Below, piece by piece: positions 18,308 through 26,476 of a stretch of 64,000 bases of DNA; position 1 is the stretch's first letter; each line of letters opens with the position of its first letter. Under the pieces are notes generated by a model. The model was not told the DNA's origin. It saw only the letters and a program-made list of their open reading frames with translations, and did no database searches. The position numbers were made by a program, and so were the translations under genes. This DNA comes from Roseiarcus sp963820775 (lineage in GTDB: Bacteria; Pseudomonadota; Alphaproteobacteria; Rhizobiales; Beijerinckiaceae), in assembly GCA_963820775.1 (NCBI GenBank), contig CAWGBF010000001.1:457199-521198 (forward strand), given 5' to 3'.

Positions 18308-19621
18308 TTAGTCCCTCTCTGCTTTCGGGCGGGTTTCCGGCATCGCCAGCCACACGGCGACCAGACCTACGAGGCCGAATCCGGCCATCATCAGAAAAGC
18401 CGTCGGGCTGTCGAAGCGATCGCTGACATATCCCACAACGGTGGTGCTGATCGACGCGCCGACTCCAACCGCACAGCCGACCGCGCCTTGCGCTAGATTG
18501 AAATGACCGGTTTTGCCAGAAACATCAGCGATGATCAGCGGAACCAGCACCGCGAGCGCCGCGCCTGAAACACCATCGAGGAGTTGCGCGGCCATAAGCA
18601 GATAAGGATTGATCAAAAACGCAAACAACAGGCCGCGGACCGCTAAGGCCGCGAAGCAAAGAACAAGCAACGGGCGCCGCCCCCATAGCTCGGCCCTGCG
18701 GCCGACCCAAGGCGAGAGCACAGCCACGATGAGTTGAGGCGCGACAATGGAAGTGGCGACGAGAATGGTGGCGAACTTGCTCGAGCGCAATGTCATCATG
18801 CTCGCCGCCAACGGCAGCATGGCGGCGTTGGCGAGCTGGAACAGGGCGACACAGCCGGCGAAGATCAGGAGCGGACGGATCTCAAATAGGCTGAGCAGAC
18901 CGGCTATCGCGTTTCTCTGCTCCGGTTTCGCGATACCGCCATGGGCCCTCGTCGGATCAATTTCGTCGGTTCGCATACTGAAGAGAGCGAACAGCGCCGG
19001 CACAGTCATGCTCGCCGCGAGAATAAAGGCCGCGCGGTCCGAAATGTAGTATGCGCAGGCGCCCATGCCCGCCGCGGCGAGGCCGGAGCCGAGTGACGCG
19101 AAACTCGCGTTTCGACCCAGGCGCGCACTGATTCCTTTACTCCCAACGAGGCCGAGGCTGATCGCCGCAATCGCAGGGCCGAGCACACAACTCGCGCCTG
19201 CCTGCAAAATCCTGGAAGAGAACACGATGACAAAAATCGGAGACATCGCGAGGGCAAACGCGCTAATTCCAACAGCGGCGACGGCAGCCGCCGCCACCCA
19301 GCGCTCCGAGCGCGCCGCGTCGACAATCGCGCCACCTGGGATCTGACCGGCCAAGCCGACGACAGCGCCGGCCGTCAAGACAAGACCTATATCGGTTTGG
19401 GTCCATTTTTCAGTTGTCAGATAGACGGATACGAAGGCGCCAAATCCGGTCTGCACGTCCGCTAAAAAAAAGACGAACCAGTCGAGGGCGCGGCGGCTCG
19501 TGAGCGATGGACTCGGAGAGCCGATCCTTTGACGATCGAGGCCCGACGGGGCCGGCGACCCATTCTGGGCCCTGGATGGAAGTTTCTTTCTCGGCGGTCC
19601 GGCTCCTAAGAAATCGGACAT
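18308..19621 (-). CDS. MFS transporter
   Basis: 437 residues with about twelve predicted helices after a polar ~45-residue N-terminus. Landmarks include FFLADVQTGFGAFVSVYL, a loop with GQIPGGAIVDA between helices 2 and 3, and a second-half repeat LLDGVSGAALAVLVPLIIADVSG. The repeat resembles permeases of the YfkF/arabinose-efflux type. The substrate is unknown. It ends 5 bp from the convergent GT4 stop. Confidence 0.85.
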   Translation of the reverse strand: MSDFLGAGPPRKKLPSRAQNGSPAPSGLDRQRIGSPSPSLTSRRALDWFVFFLADVQTGFGAFVSVYLTTEKWTQTDIGLVLTAGAVVGLAGQIPGGAIVDAARSERWVAAAAVAAVGISAFALAMSPIFVIVFSSRILQAGASCVLGPAIAAISLGLVGSKGISARLGRNASFASLGSGLAAAGMGACAYYISDRAAFILAASMTVPALFALFSMRTDEIDPTRAHGGIAKPEQRNAIAGLLSLFEIRPLLIFAGCVALFQLANAAMLPLAASMMTLRSSKFATILVATSIVAPQLIVAVLSPWVGRRAELWGRRPLLVLCFAALAVRGLLFAFLINPYLLMAAQLLDGVSGAALAVLVPLIIADVSGKTGHFNLAQGAVGCAVGVGASISTTVVGYVSDRFDSPTAFLMMAGFGLVGLVAVWLAMPETRPKAERD

Positions 19622-19693
19622 GAGTGCTCTAAAGCGTCCTCGCCGGTCCGAAGGTGGTCATGACGTCGAAACGAGCGATCGAGTGCAGCTTCT

Positions 19694-20347
19694 CTAAGGC
19701 TTCGCGTCGGGACCGCCAATCATGACGACCGGCTCGGCCGCCTTGTAAACTGGCGCGACCCGCAATTGATCCTTCGTCAGATTCACGACGACCGACCCAG
19801 CCTTCTCGGGGTCGAAATGCAGCGAGCGCCAGTCGACCGCAATCTTGCGTGAACCCATGCCCAGGAATCCGCCAAAATCGATGATAGAGGCTCTGATCTG
19901 GCCTGAGCGGTCGACGATAATGTCGACAATGCGCCCCATGTTTTCGCCGGTCGAGCTGAACGCTTCGATACCGAGAACACTTTCAAGTTGCTCCCCGTCG
20001 ACGACAGTGGCAGGCACGCCCGCCTTCTCCGCTTTGTTTTTTTCATCGTCTCCCGCTGGGGTGGCGGCGTTCGGCTGCGAGTCGGGCGCCGCCTGGGCCA
20101 ACTGCCAAGATAAGGGTCTGACGAGAGGTCGCGCGTCGCGCATCGCTGCGTTCGCCGGCGTTTGCGCGCCGAGCAACGCAAGAGCGACGAGGACCACCGC
20201 CTCCTCTTTGCCACGGCGCCAGCCGGAAAGGAAACGCCGCGCCAAGGCGCCGAGTTTCGGCGCGGCATTCGCCCTTGTCGTCCCGGTCGACAAACTCCGA
20301 CGCTGCAGACGCCGAATCCATTGCGTTGACGATCGCACTTCAATCAT
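19694..20347 (-). CDS. PRC-barrel domain protein
   Basis: About 217 residues. A hydrophobic stretch near residue 45-65 (EEAVVLVALALLGAQTPANAA) looks like a late signal or anchor. The C-terminal ~100 residues form a PRC-barrel (LESVLGIEAFSSTGENMGRIVDIIVDRSGQI, followed by IDFGGFLGMGSRKIAVDW). ATG 20347 is preferred because GAGG lies 5 nt before it; an in-frame ATG at 20368 is possible. Secreted or periplasmic PRC-barrel proteins are frequent in Hyphomicrobiales; the function is unknown. Confidence 0.8.
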   Translation of the reverse strand: MIEVRSSTQWIRRLQRRSLSTGTTRANAAPKLGALARRFLSGWRRGKEEAVVLVALALLGAQTPANAAMRDARPLVRPLSWQLAQAAPDSQPNAATPAGDDEKNKAEKAGVPATVVDGEQLESVLGIEAFSSTGENMGRIVDIIVDRSGQIRASIIDFGGFLGMGSRKIAVDWRSLHFDPEKAGSVVVNLTKDQLRVAPVYKAAEPVVMIGGPDAKP

Positions 20348-20368
20348 CTGTGCCTCGCGGCGACCCAT

Positions 20369-20921
20369 TGCGGCGGCGATCAGCCGTCACTGTGACCGTG
20401 GCGCTGGCATTTGGATGAGGTTTTTATGAAGGTCAATGGCCGGCTAGAACAAGTTACCCTACGCGCTTCGCGTGCCGGGGAAGCCTTGATGAAGAGGTCG
20501 CCGCTCCAGCGGGCTGAGCCTGCGGGTCGCAGTCCGAGCGAAGCCTTGGCGTGATGACCGGCGAGGGCGCTGTCACGTGAACTTTGAGGCGGTCGCTCGC
20601 TCGAACCAGAGGCGTGCGACTGGGTTGGGCAGATCTCGCGCATCGTGGGCGCTTGAGACAGCCCCGTCGTCCGAGCTGAAAGGGACTGCTCCCTCGCCCG
20701 CCCAGGAAGCCCTCACGGGGCATTGTCACGTCTAGCAAGCAAAGGCTCTCTGGCCGTCAGCGTCGAACGCCCTCTTGTATCCCGCAACACGCTCCGCGTC
20801 CTCAATGGGAAGCGTTGCAGAACTGGCGGGCAGCGACTGCGGCCTGAACTCGAGCCAAGTCCTTCGGACCTTCGTTTGGCCGGAGCCAACTTCTCGTGAC
20901 AACTCCCCGAGGGGTTCTGCG
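20369..20921. other. 553-bp stretch without a recognisable gene
   Basis: Between the PRC-barrel start and the TetR gene end. Translations in all frames are Arg/Pro-rich and interrupted. I see no RNA gene, insertion-sequence terminus or clear hairpin. It must contain the promoter of the PRC-barrel gene. Confidence 0.5.
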
Positions 20922-21542
20922 CTACTGATATTTCTCCATCAGCCCGGCGAGGGCCGCCGACACGAATTCCTTCAGCATTGTCCTCACCCGCGGGCGCTTT
21001 TCCGGCGGAAGCTCGCACCCGAGTTGAAGCGCGCTCCAAACGCCCTCGATGATGACGAGCGCAAGGGCCTCTACGTCCTCCGCCGGCGCGCGCGGGAGGA
21101 GGGCGCCGATGGCGTGGGCGAGGATTTGCGCGTTGCCCTCCGTGTCTGCGAGATCGAGGGCGCGCAGTTCCGGCGCGCCGCGCATCGCGCCCCAGACAGC
21201 GGGCAAGGTCGGGCGGCTCTCCATGAAGTCTCCCGCGGCGTCGATGATGGCGACAAGCGCGCGCTCCGCCTCTCCCGGGTTGGCTCCCTCCGCGCGCGCG
21301 ACGCCTTGCGCCAGGATCGCGCGCAATTCGTCGAGCATCCGCTCCACCAGCGTGCGGATGAGGGCGGGGGCGCTCGGAAAGTAGTGATAGACGGAGGCGA
21401 TCGGCAGATTCGCCCGGCGCGCGACCTCACGCATCTTGAGGCCGTCGGCGCCGACCGCGCCCAGGATCTCCTCGGCCGCGTCGAGCAGCGCCCGTTGGCG
21501 CGCCCGGCTACGCTCCTGCTGGGGGTCGCTTCGGCGCGACAT
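20922..21542 (-). CDS. TetR-family transcriptional regulator
   Basis: A ~206-residue regulator. The N-terminal helix-turn-helix is clear (RQRALLDAAEEILGAVGADGLKMREVARRANLPIASVYHYFPS). The ligand-binding part is helical and ends AALAGLMEKYQ. ATG 21542 (SRRSDPQQERS) leaves the usual short lead; an ATG at 21626 would add 28 residues. It is divergent from the permease-monooxygenase fusion gene, 302 bp away across a dispersed palindrome, so it probably controls that gene and the following SDR. Confidence 0.87.
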   Translation of the reverse strand: MSRRSDPQQERSRARQRALLDAAEEILGAVGADGLKMREVARRANLPIASVYHYFPSAPALIRTLVERMLDELRAILAQGVARAEGANPGEAERALVAIIDAAGDFMESRPTLPAVWGAMRGAPELRALDLADTEGNAQILAHAIGALLPRAPAEDVEALALVIIEGVWSALQLGCELPPEKRPRVRTMLKEFVSAALAGLMEKYQ

Positions 21543-21692
21543 CCGATCCTGCGGACGGATCGCCAGTCCTGCCTTCCCCGCCAATTGCGTGCCCCCCATG
21601 CGATTTCCGCTTGCATAGTCGATCATCGCTCGGTATTCAATCCGATCAATGATCGAGTTACACGTAGCCGCACGCGGGACGCGGCCGCGGAC

Positions 21693-21776
21693 CTCGCCCT
21701 GAGGCGGAGGGTCTCGAAGGGTGATGGTTGGGAGACCCCTTCGAGACGTCGCCATCGCGCGACTCCTCAGGGCGAG
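21693..21776. repeat. Dispersed two-stem palindromic repeat
   Basis: An 84-bp element with nested perfect inverted repeats: CTCGCCCTGAGG at 21693-21704 pairs with 21765-21776, and GTCTCGAAGGG at 21711-21721 pairs with 21737-21747. Intergenic palindromes with this core are abundant in many Hyphomicrobiales genomes. It sits in the divergent TetR/fusion-gene promoter region and could form a strong RNA cruciform upstream of the fusion gene. Recognition is from memory of the sequence type. Confidence 0.75.
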
Positions 21777-21843
21777 ACCCCCTGCTAGGACGGACGAATA
21801 GAAGACGCGGCTGCATTTGACGCGGGCCGCCGGGAGGACAAGC

Positions 21844-24765
21844 ATGGCGGCGAACGGAGATTCCGACGCGCTGATGGTCTATCCGTCGGGCAGGAAGCGA
21901 CTCCTGTCGACGGGCATGGTCGTGTTCCTGGTGGTTTCCGCAGCCGCGCCTCTGACCGCGATGGCCGGCAACATGCCGATCGGCCTCTCGTTCCCGGCGG
22001 GCCTTGGCATGCCGATGGCCTTCGTCGTGGTCGCCGCCATTCTCGCCTGCTTCGCCATCGGCTACGCAGAGCTCAGCCGCGTGGTGAAGGGGACAGGCGC
22101 CTTCTACACTTATATCGGGCGGGGCCTAGGCAAGCCCGCCGGCGTCGTCGCCGCCTATTGCGCGGTGCTCGCTTACGCGGCCATGTCGGTCGGGCTCGCA
22201 GCGGCCTTCGGCTATTTCGGCTCGGTCCTGTTCGACCAGCTCGGCGTCAAAGTTCCGTGGATGGCCTGCGCGGTTGCGGGCCTCGCGATCATCGGGATCA
22301 TGGGCTATCTCGCGCTCGATTTCTCGGCGCGTGCGCTCGCCTTCTTCATGACGGCCGAGTTCCTCGTGCTCGCGGCATTCGACCTTTCGGTGCTCGCAGC
22401 AAAGGGTTGGGCTTCCTTCCCGATGGAGGTCTGGCGGCCAGAGAACTACGTCCGCTGGGATTTCGGCGCGATCCTGCCTTTCGCGGTCACGTCCTTCATC
22501 GGCGTTGAGGCAGCGGCGCTCTATGGCGAGGAGACGCGAAGGCCCGAGCGCTCCATTCCGGTGGCGACCTTTTCCGCACTTGCGTCGGTGGCGGTATTCT
22601 ACTTCCTCACCGTCTGGATCATGATCGGCGCTGTCGGCGCCGAACATGTGCAGGCCTTCGCAAAGGAGAAGAGCGGCGACTTCCTTTTCGATCTCACGAC
22701 GCAATATGGCGGCGACCTTCTCACGACCTTCGCCGGGCTCTTCTTCGTCACCAGCCTGCTGGCCGCCTATCTCGCGCTCCACAACGCCGCGAGCAAATAC
22801 ATGTTCGCCCTCGCGGCCGACGGCCTCTTACCCACACATCTGACGCAGGTCCATCCGCATTATCGGTCGCCGACCGCCGCAAGCTTCCTCATGACGTCGA
22901 TCGAGACGCTGATCGTGATCGGCCTTGGGTTCGCGGGGGTCGCGCCCTATCTCGGCATCGCTTCGGGGGCGATCGGTCTCGGCACCGTCGGCATTATCGC
23001 GATGCAGCTCGTCTGCGCCTTTGCGGTCGTCGGCTTCTTCTGGAATTCGGAGCGGGCGAACCGGCTCACGACACGCATCCTGCCCGCGATCGGCGGGGCG
23101 GGGCTCACGCTTTGTCTCATCGGCATTATCGCCAACTACAGCGCGCTGACCGGCTCGGACAACCCGATCGTCAATTCGCTGCCTCTCGTTCTCATTCCGG
23201 TTGTGATCGGCGCGCTCTTCTATGCGCGCTGGATGAAGGGCGCGCAGCCCGCGAAATATGCGGTGCTGGCGCGCGGCGAGCTTCGGCCGTTGCGGGCGCG
23301 TCTCGCGCCGCGGGTCGATTACGCGCGCCGTTATTGCATCGTGGGGGCAGGGCCCGCGGGTCTCATCATGGCGCGGGCGTTGCGGGCGGAAGGCGTTCCC
23401 TTCGACGTCTATGAGCGCAATCCCGACGTCGGCGGCATCTGGGACCTCGATCACGCCGGCACGCCGATGTACGAGACGGCTCATTTCATCTCCTCGAAAT
23501 GGTGCTCCTATTTCTACGGCCTCCCATTTCCGGATGACTATCCCGACTATCCATCGAACCGCCAGATCCTCGACTATATCCGCGCTTTCGCGCGGACTTT
23601 CGACCTCTATCGCAGCATCACGTTCAGCACGGAAGTGAAGCGCGCGACATGCGTCAATGGGCTCTGGCGCGTCGAGCTCAGCGACGGGCGCGTGCTCGAA
23701 TATGCGGGCGTGATCGCGGCGCCGGGCGTCACCTGGCATGCGCGGCTGCCGGATTATCCGACCGCGGACCGGTTCAAGGGCGAGATGCGCCATTCCTCCA
23801 CCTACCGCAGCCCGACGGAATTCGAAGGCCGCGACGTGCTGATCGTCGGGGCGGGCAATTCCGGCGTGGACATCGCCTGCGACGCCGCGCGCTCGGCTCG
23901 GAAGGCTTACCTGAGCGTGCGGCGCGGCTATCGCTTCGTGCCCAAGCACATTTTTGGCGTGCCGACGGACGTCCTCATCAATGGAATGGCCGACCCGCCG
24001 CGCGGCGTGCCGATCACGCTCGATCCGACCGTGATGCTCGACCGGCTGAACGGCGACCTCACTCGGCTCGGGCTTCCGAAGCCGGATCATGATGCGCTTG
24101 CCAGCCATCCGATCATGAACACGCAAGTGCTGCATCATCTGTCGCATGGCGATCTCGTCGCCAAGCCCGACATCGCGGAATTCCGCGCGCAGGGAATCCT
24201 CTTCAAGGACGGTTCGGAGGCGCCGGTCGATCTCGTGCTGTTCGCTACCGGCTACGACTACCGACTGCCATTCCTGGAGGAGAATATCTTCGAATGGAAG
24301 GACGGGCGGCCGCAGCTCTATCTCAACCTCATTCACCGCAAGCTGCCGGGCCTCTACGTCCTCGGCTTCGCCGAATTCGCCGACGGCGCCTACCGCCGCT
24401 TCGAGGAAATGGCGCAGATGATCCTGGCCGACATTCACGCGCGCGAGTCCGGCGTTCGGCGGGACTTGCTCGACCGGTTGCGCGAGAGCCATTTCCCCGA
24501 CTTGCGCGGCGGCAAGGCTTATATCGAGTCGCCGCGCCATGCGGCTTACGTCGACAAGGACACGTATCGCGACGTGCTGATGTCGCTCCTGCGCGACCTC
24601 GGCTGGCCCGCGCCGACGGACCGGAGTTTTGAGGCGCTGAAGGTTAATGGCGTCGCCACGACGGAAGCGGAGGCGCGGCGCCACACCCCGTCCCGCCCTC
24701 ACGAGGGACGCGGAGGCGCTGACAGCGACCGGGAGAGCGTGATGGACCGCGAGCCAAAGGTATGA
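21844..24765 (+). CDS. Fusion of APC-type amino-acid permease and flavin-containing monooxygenase
   Basis: One open frame of 973 residues. Residues ~1-480 form a multi-helix APC-superfamily permease (LLSTGMVVFLVVSAAAPLTAMAG at helix 1, ELSRVVKGTGAFYTYIGRGLG, IGVEAAALYGEETRRPERSIP). A linker of about 25 residues follows. Residues ~498-950 form an FMO: FAD motif VGAGPAG (~501), the monooxygenase signature FKGEMRHSSTY (~644, FxGxxxHxxxY), NADPH motif VGAGNSG (~669) and FATGYDY (~800). ATG 21844 has GGGAGGA 6 nt upstream. No frame break or internal ribosome binding site is seen at the domain boundary. It presumably imports an amine, amino acid or similar substrate and oxidises it at the membrane; the substrate is unknown. 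It is followed by an SDR gene and is divergent from a TetR gene. Confidence 0.88.
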   Translation: MAANGDSDALMVYPSGRKRLLSTGMVVFLVVSAAAPLTAMAGNMPIGLSFPAGLGMPMAFVVVAAILACFAIGYAELSRVVKGTGAFYTYIGRGLGKPAGVVAAYCAVLAYAAMSVGLAAAFGYFGSVLFDQLGVKVPWMACAVAGLAIIGIMGYLALDFSARALAFFMTAEFLVLAAFDLSVLAAKGWASFPMEVWRPENYVRWDFGAILPFAVTSFIGVEAAALYGEETRRPERSIPVATFSALASVAVFYFLTVWIMIGAVGAEHVQAFAKEKSGDFLFDLTTQYGGDLLTTFAGLFFVTSLLAAYLALHNAASKYMFALAADGLLPTHLTQVHPHYRSPTAASFLMTSIETLIVIGLGFAGVAPYLGIASGAIGLGTVGIIAMQLVCAFAVVGFFWNSERANRLTTRILPAIGGAGLTLCLIGIIANYSALTGSDNPIVNSLPLVLIPVVIGALFYARWMKGAQPAKYAVLARGELRPLRARLAPRVDYARRYCIVGAGPAGLIMARALRAEGVPFDVYERNPDVGGIWDLDHAGTPMYETAHFISSKWCSYFYGLPFPDDYPDYPSNRQILDYIRAFARTFDLYRSITFSTEVKRATCVNGLWRVELSDGRVLEYAGVIAAPGVTWHARLPDYPTADRFKGEMRHSSTYRSPTEFEGRDVLIVGAGNSGVDIACDAARSARKAYLSVRRGYRFVPKHIFGVPTDVLINGMADPPRGVPITLDPTVMLDRLNGDLTRLGLPKPDHDALASHPIMNTQVLHHLSHGDLVAKPDIAEFRAQGILFKDGSEAPVDLVLFATGYDYRLPFLEENIFEWKDGRPQLYLNLIHRKLPGLYVLGFAEFADGAYRRFEEMAQMILADIHARESGVRRDLLDRLRESHFPDLRGGKAYIESPRHAAYVDKDTYRDVLMSLLRDLGWPAPTDRSFEALKVNGVATTEAEARRHTPSRPHEGRGGADSDRESVMDREPKV

Positions 24766-24862
24766 GGATTATCAAGAGCGCTCGCATTTCCTCCGTTGAG
24801 GTCCAAGCGCGCGGATCACTACGTCCAGTTCACTTTGTGTGTTCGACTTGAAGGAAGCTTTC

Positions 24863-25729
24863 ATGGCCGAAGCGGCGACAAAGACGGCAATCGTTACGGG
24901 CGCCGCAGGAGGCGTCGCCCGCGCCCTCCTGCCGATGCTAATCGGCGACGGCTATCGGGTCGCGCTCATTGACATAAACGCGATCGGCCTCGGCAAAATG
25001 GCCGCGGAGCATGGCGACAACGTCATCGCGCTGCCGTGCAATCTTGCCGATCTTCCAGCGCTGACGGCGGCGCTGGAGAAGGCGCGCGCGGCCTTCGGGA
25101 CGCTCGACCTGCTTATCAACAACGCTGGCGTGACCACGACAGGGCCCTTCGTCGACATCGATCCGGCATCAATCCCGCGCGACATCGGGATCAATCTCGT
25201 CGCGCCTTTGCACGTCATCCACACAGTCGCCCCCTGGATGCGCTCGCCGGGCGCGATCGTGAACACGATCTCGCTGGCCTCGATCACCCCCCTTGCCGGC
25301 AGCTCGGTCTATTCGGCGACCAAATTCGCGTTGCGCGGCTTCAACATCGCGCTGCATATGGAGATGAAGCCGCGCGGGATCACGGTTTCCGGCGTGTTGC
25401 CGGGCGCCATCGACACGCCAATGCTTTTGAAAGAGACGCGCGAAGGCGCGACTGCCCTTAATTTCCTCGGCGATCCGCTACCGCCCGAGAAGGTGGCGAA
25501 GGTGATCCTGCGCGCCGCGAAGGAAGGCAAGGTCGAATATTACATCCCCTACAGCGAGCGCATCCTGTCGAGCTTCGCGCTGCTCTTTCCGGCGCTCATC
25601 CCGGCCGTCTATCCTTGGTTCGAAAAAATGGGCGTCAAGCGCCAGAAGGCCTATCTCGCAAGCCGCGCCAAGGAGACGCTGCCGGAAGGCACGCCTATCC
25701 CAGAGCGAGAACGGGCGGAGCCCTTGTAG
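24863..25729 (+). CDS. Short-chain dehydrogenase/reductase
   Basis: A 288-residue classical SDR. It has the cofactor motif TGAAGGVARAL at the N-terminus, LINNAGVTTTG, catalytic Ser in ISLASITPLAG, YxxxK as YSATK, and a longer C-terminal tail with an amphipathic/hydrophobic patch (SSFALLFPALIPAVYPWF). ATG 24863 has AAGGAAG 5 nt upstream. It lies 97 bp after the permease-FMO fusion in the same direction and probably acts on the carbonyl or alcohol produced there; this is inference from context. Confidence 0.87.
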   Translation: MAEAATKTAIVTGAAGGVARALLPMLIGDGYRVALIDINAIGLGKMAAEHGDNVIALPCNLADLPALTAALEKARAAFGTLDLLINNAGVTTTGPFVDIDPASIPRDIGINLVAPLHVIHTVAPWMRSPGAIVNTISLASITPLAGSSVYSATKFALRGFNIALHMEMKPRGITVSGVLPGAIDTPMLLKETREGATALNFLGDPLPPEKVAKVILRAAKEGKVEYYIPYSERILSSFALLFPALIPAVYPWFEKMGVKRQKAYLASRAKETLPEGTPIPERERAEPL

Positions 25730-25769
25730 GGACAGGTCGCTGACCCCGCCGGCAGGCTCAGCGCGCGCG

Positions 25770-25933
25770 CCGGACAAGGACCGGCGCGTGGTTCTGCTCG
25801 GCTATCGGGTCGACAACCGGGCGCTCCATGCCGTCGAGGAGCATTCCGCCTTCGTGCGCGATCTCTTTCGGCGCTATCTCAAGGCCGGCAGCGTCATGCG
25901 GCTCAAGGCTGCTTTGGACCAGGAGAACTCGGA
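25770..25933 (+). pseudogene. Remnant of a large serine recombinase
   Basis: About 50 residues read as PDKDRRVVLLGYRVDNRALH followed by VEEHSAFVRDLFRRYLKAG and SVMRLKAALDQEN. This is the segment just after the catalytic domain in large serine recombinases (recombinase domain, with the pattern GYRV-N, VEE--A-VR-IFRRYL--GSV). The catalytic Ser domain and the C-terminus are missing. It lies between the SDR gene and the truncated ligase, so it may mark an old integration border. Confidence 0.7.
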
Positions 25934-25984
25934 CTCCCCCCATTGCAGTTGTCTTGCGGCGTATCGGGAATTCTGGCGGTCCCG

Positions 25985-26437
25985 TCAGAGCATCCCGTCG
26001 CGCAACATCTCGCGCAGCCTGAACTTCTGGATCTTGCCTGATGGCGTTGCCGGCAGCGCGTCGCGCACGATCAGCTTCTCGGGAATGTACTGAAGCGAGA
26101 CCCTCTGCTCTTTCAGGAAGTCGCTCATCGCGGCGATGTCGATCGTCTTGCCCGTCTTGGCGACGATCACGGCGCATGCGCGCTCGCCCAGACGCTCATC
26201 GGGATAGGCGACGACGGCGACCTGCGCGGCGGCCGGATGCTTGTAGAGCAGCGATTCGATTTCGACCACCGGAATGTTCTCGCCGCCCCGAATGATCACA
26301 TCCTTGTTGCGCCCGCTGATGCGGATGTAGCCGTCCGCGTTCATATAGGCGAGGTCGCCAGCGTCGAACCAGCGCCAATAGCCGCGCGCCTTGCTCTCTG
26401 CGCGGCGCGGCGGCAGCAGGACGGCGTCGAACTCCAT
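25985..26437 (-). pseudogene. aliA: Cyclohexanecarboxylate-CoA ligase with large internal deletion
   Basis: A 150-residue frame that begins like the N-terminus of this ligase (MEFDAVLLPPRRAESKARG) and then jumps straight into the C-terminal adenylation subdomain: WFDAGDLAYMNADGYIRISG, RNKDVIIRGGENIP, and the catalytic-Lys segment PATPSGKIQKFRLRE. Roughly 390 residues, including the P-loop and most of the AMP site, are absent compared with a normal ~545-residue ligase. A good start sits 39 bp after the acyl-CoA dehydrogenase stop. The deletion is in frame and the product cannot be active. N-terminal identity is from memory of AliA-type sequences. Confidence 0.7.
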
Positions 26438-26476
26438 GTTTCCTCTCCGGCTTCCTGTTTCCTCGTTGGTCTTCTT

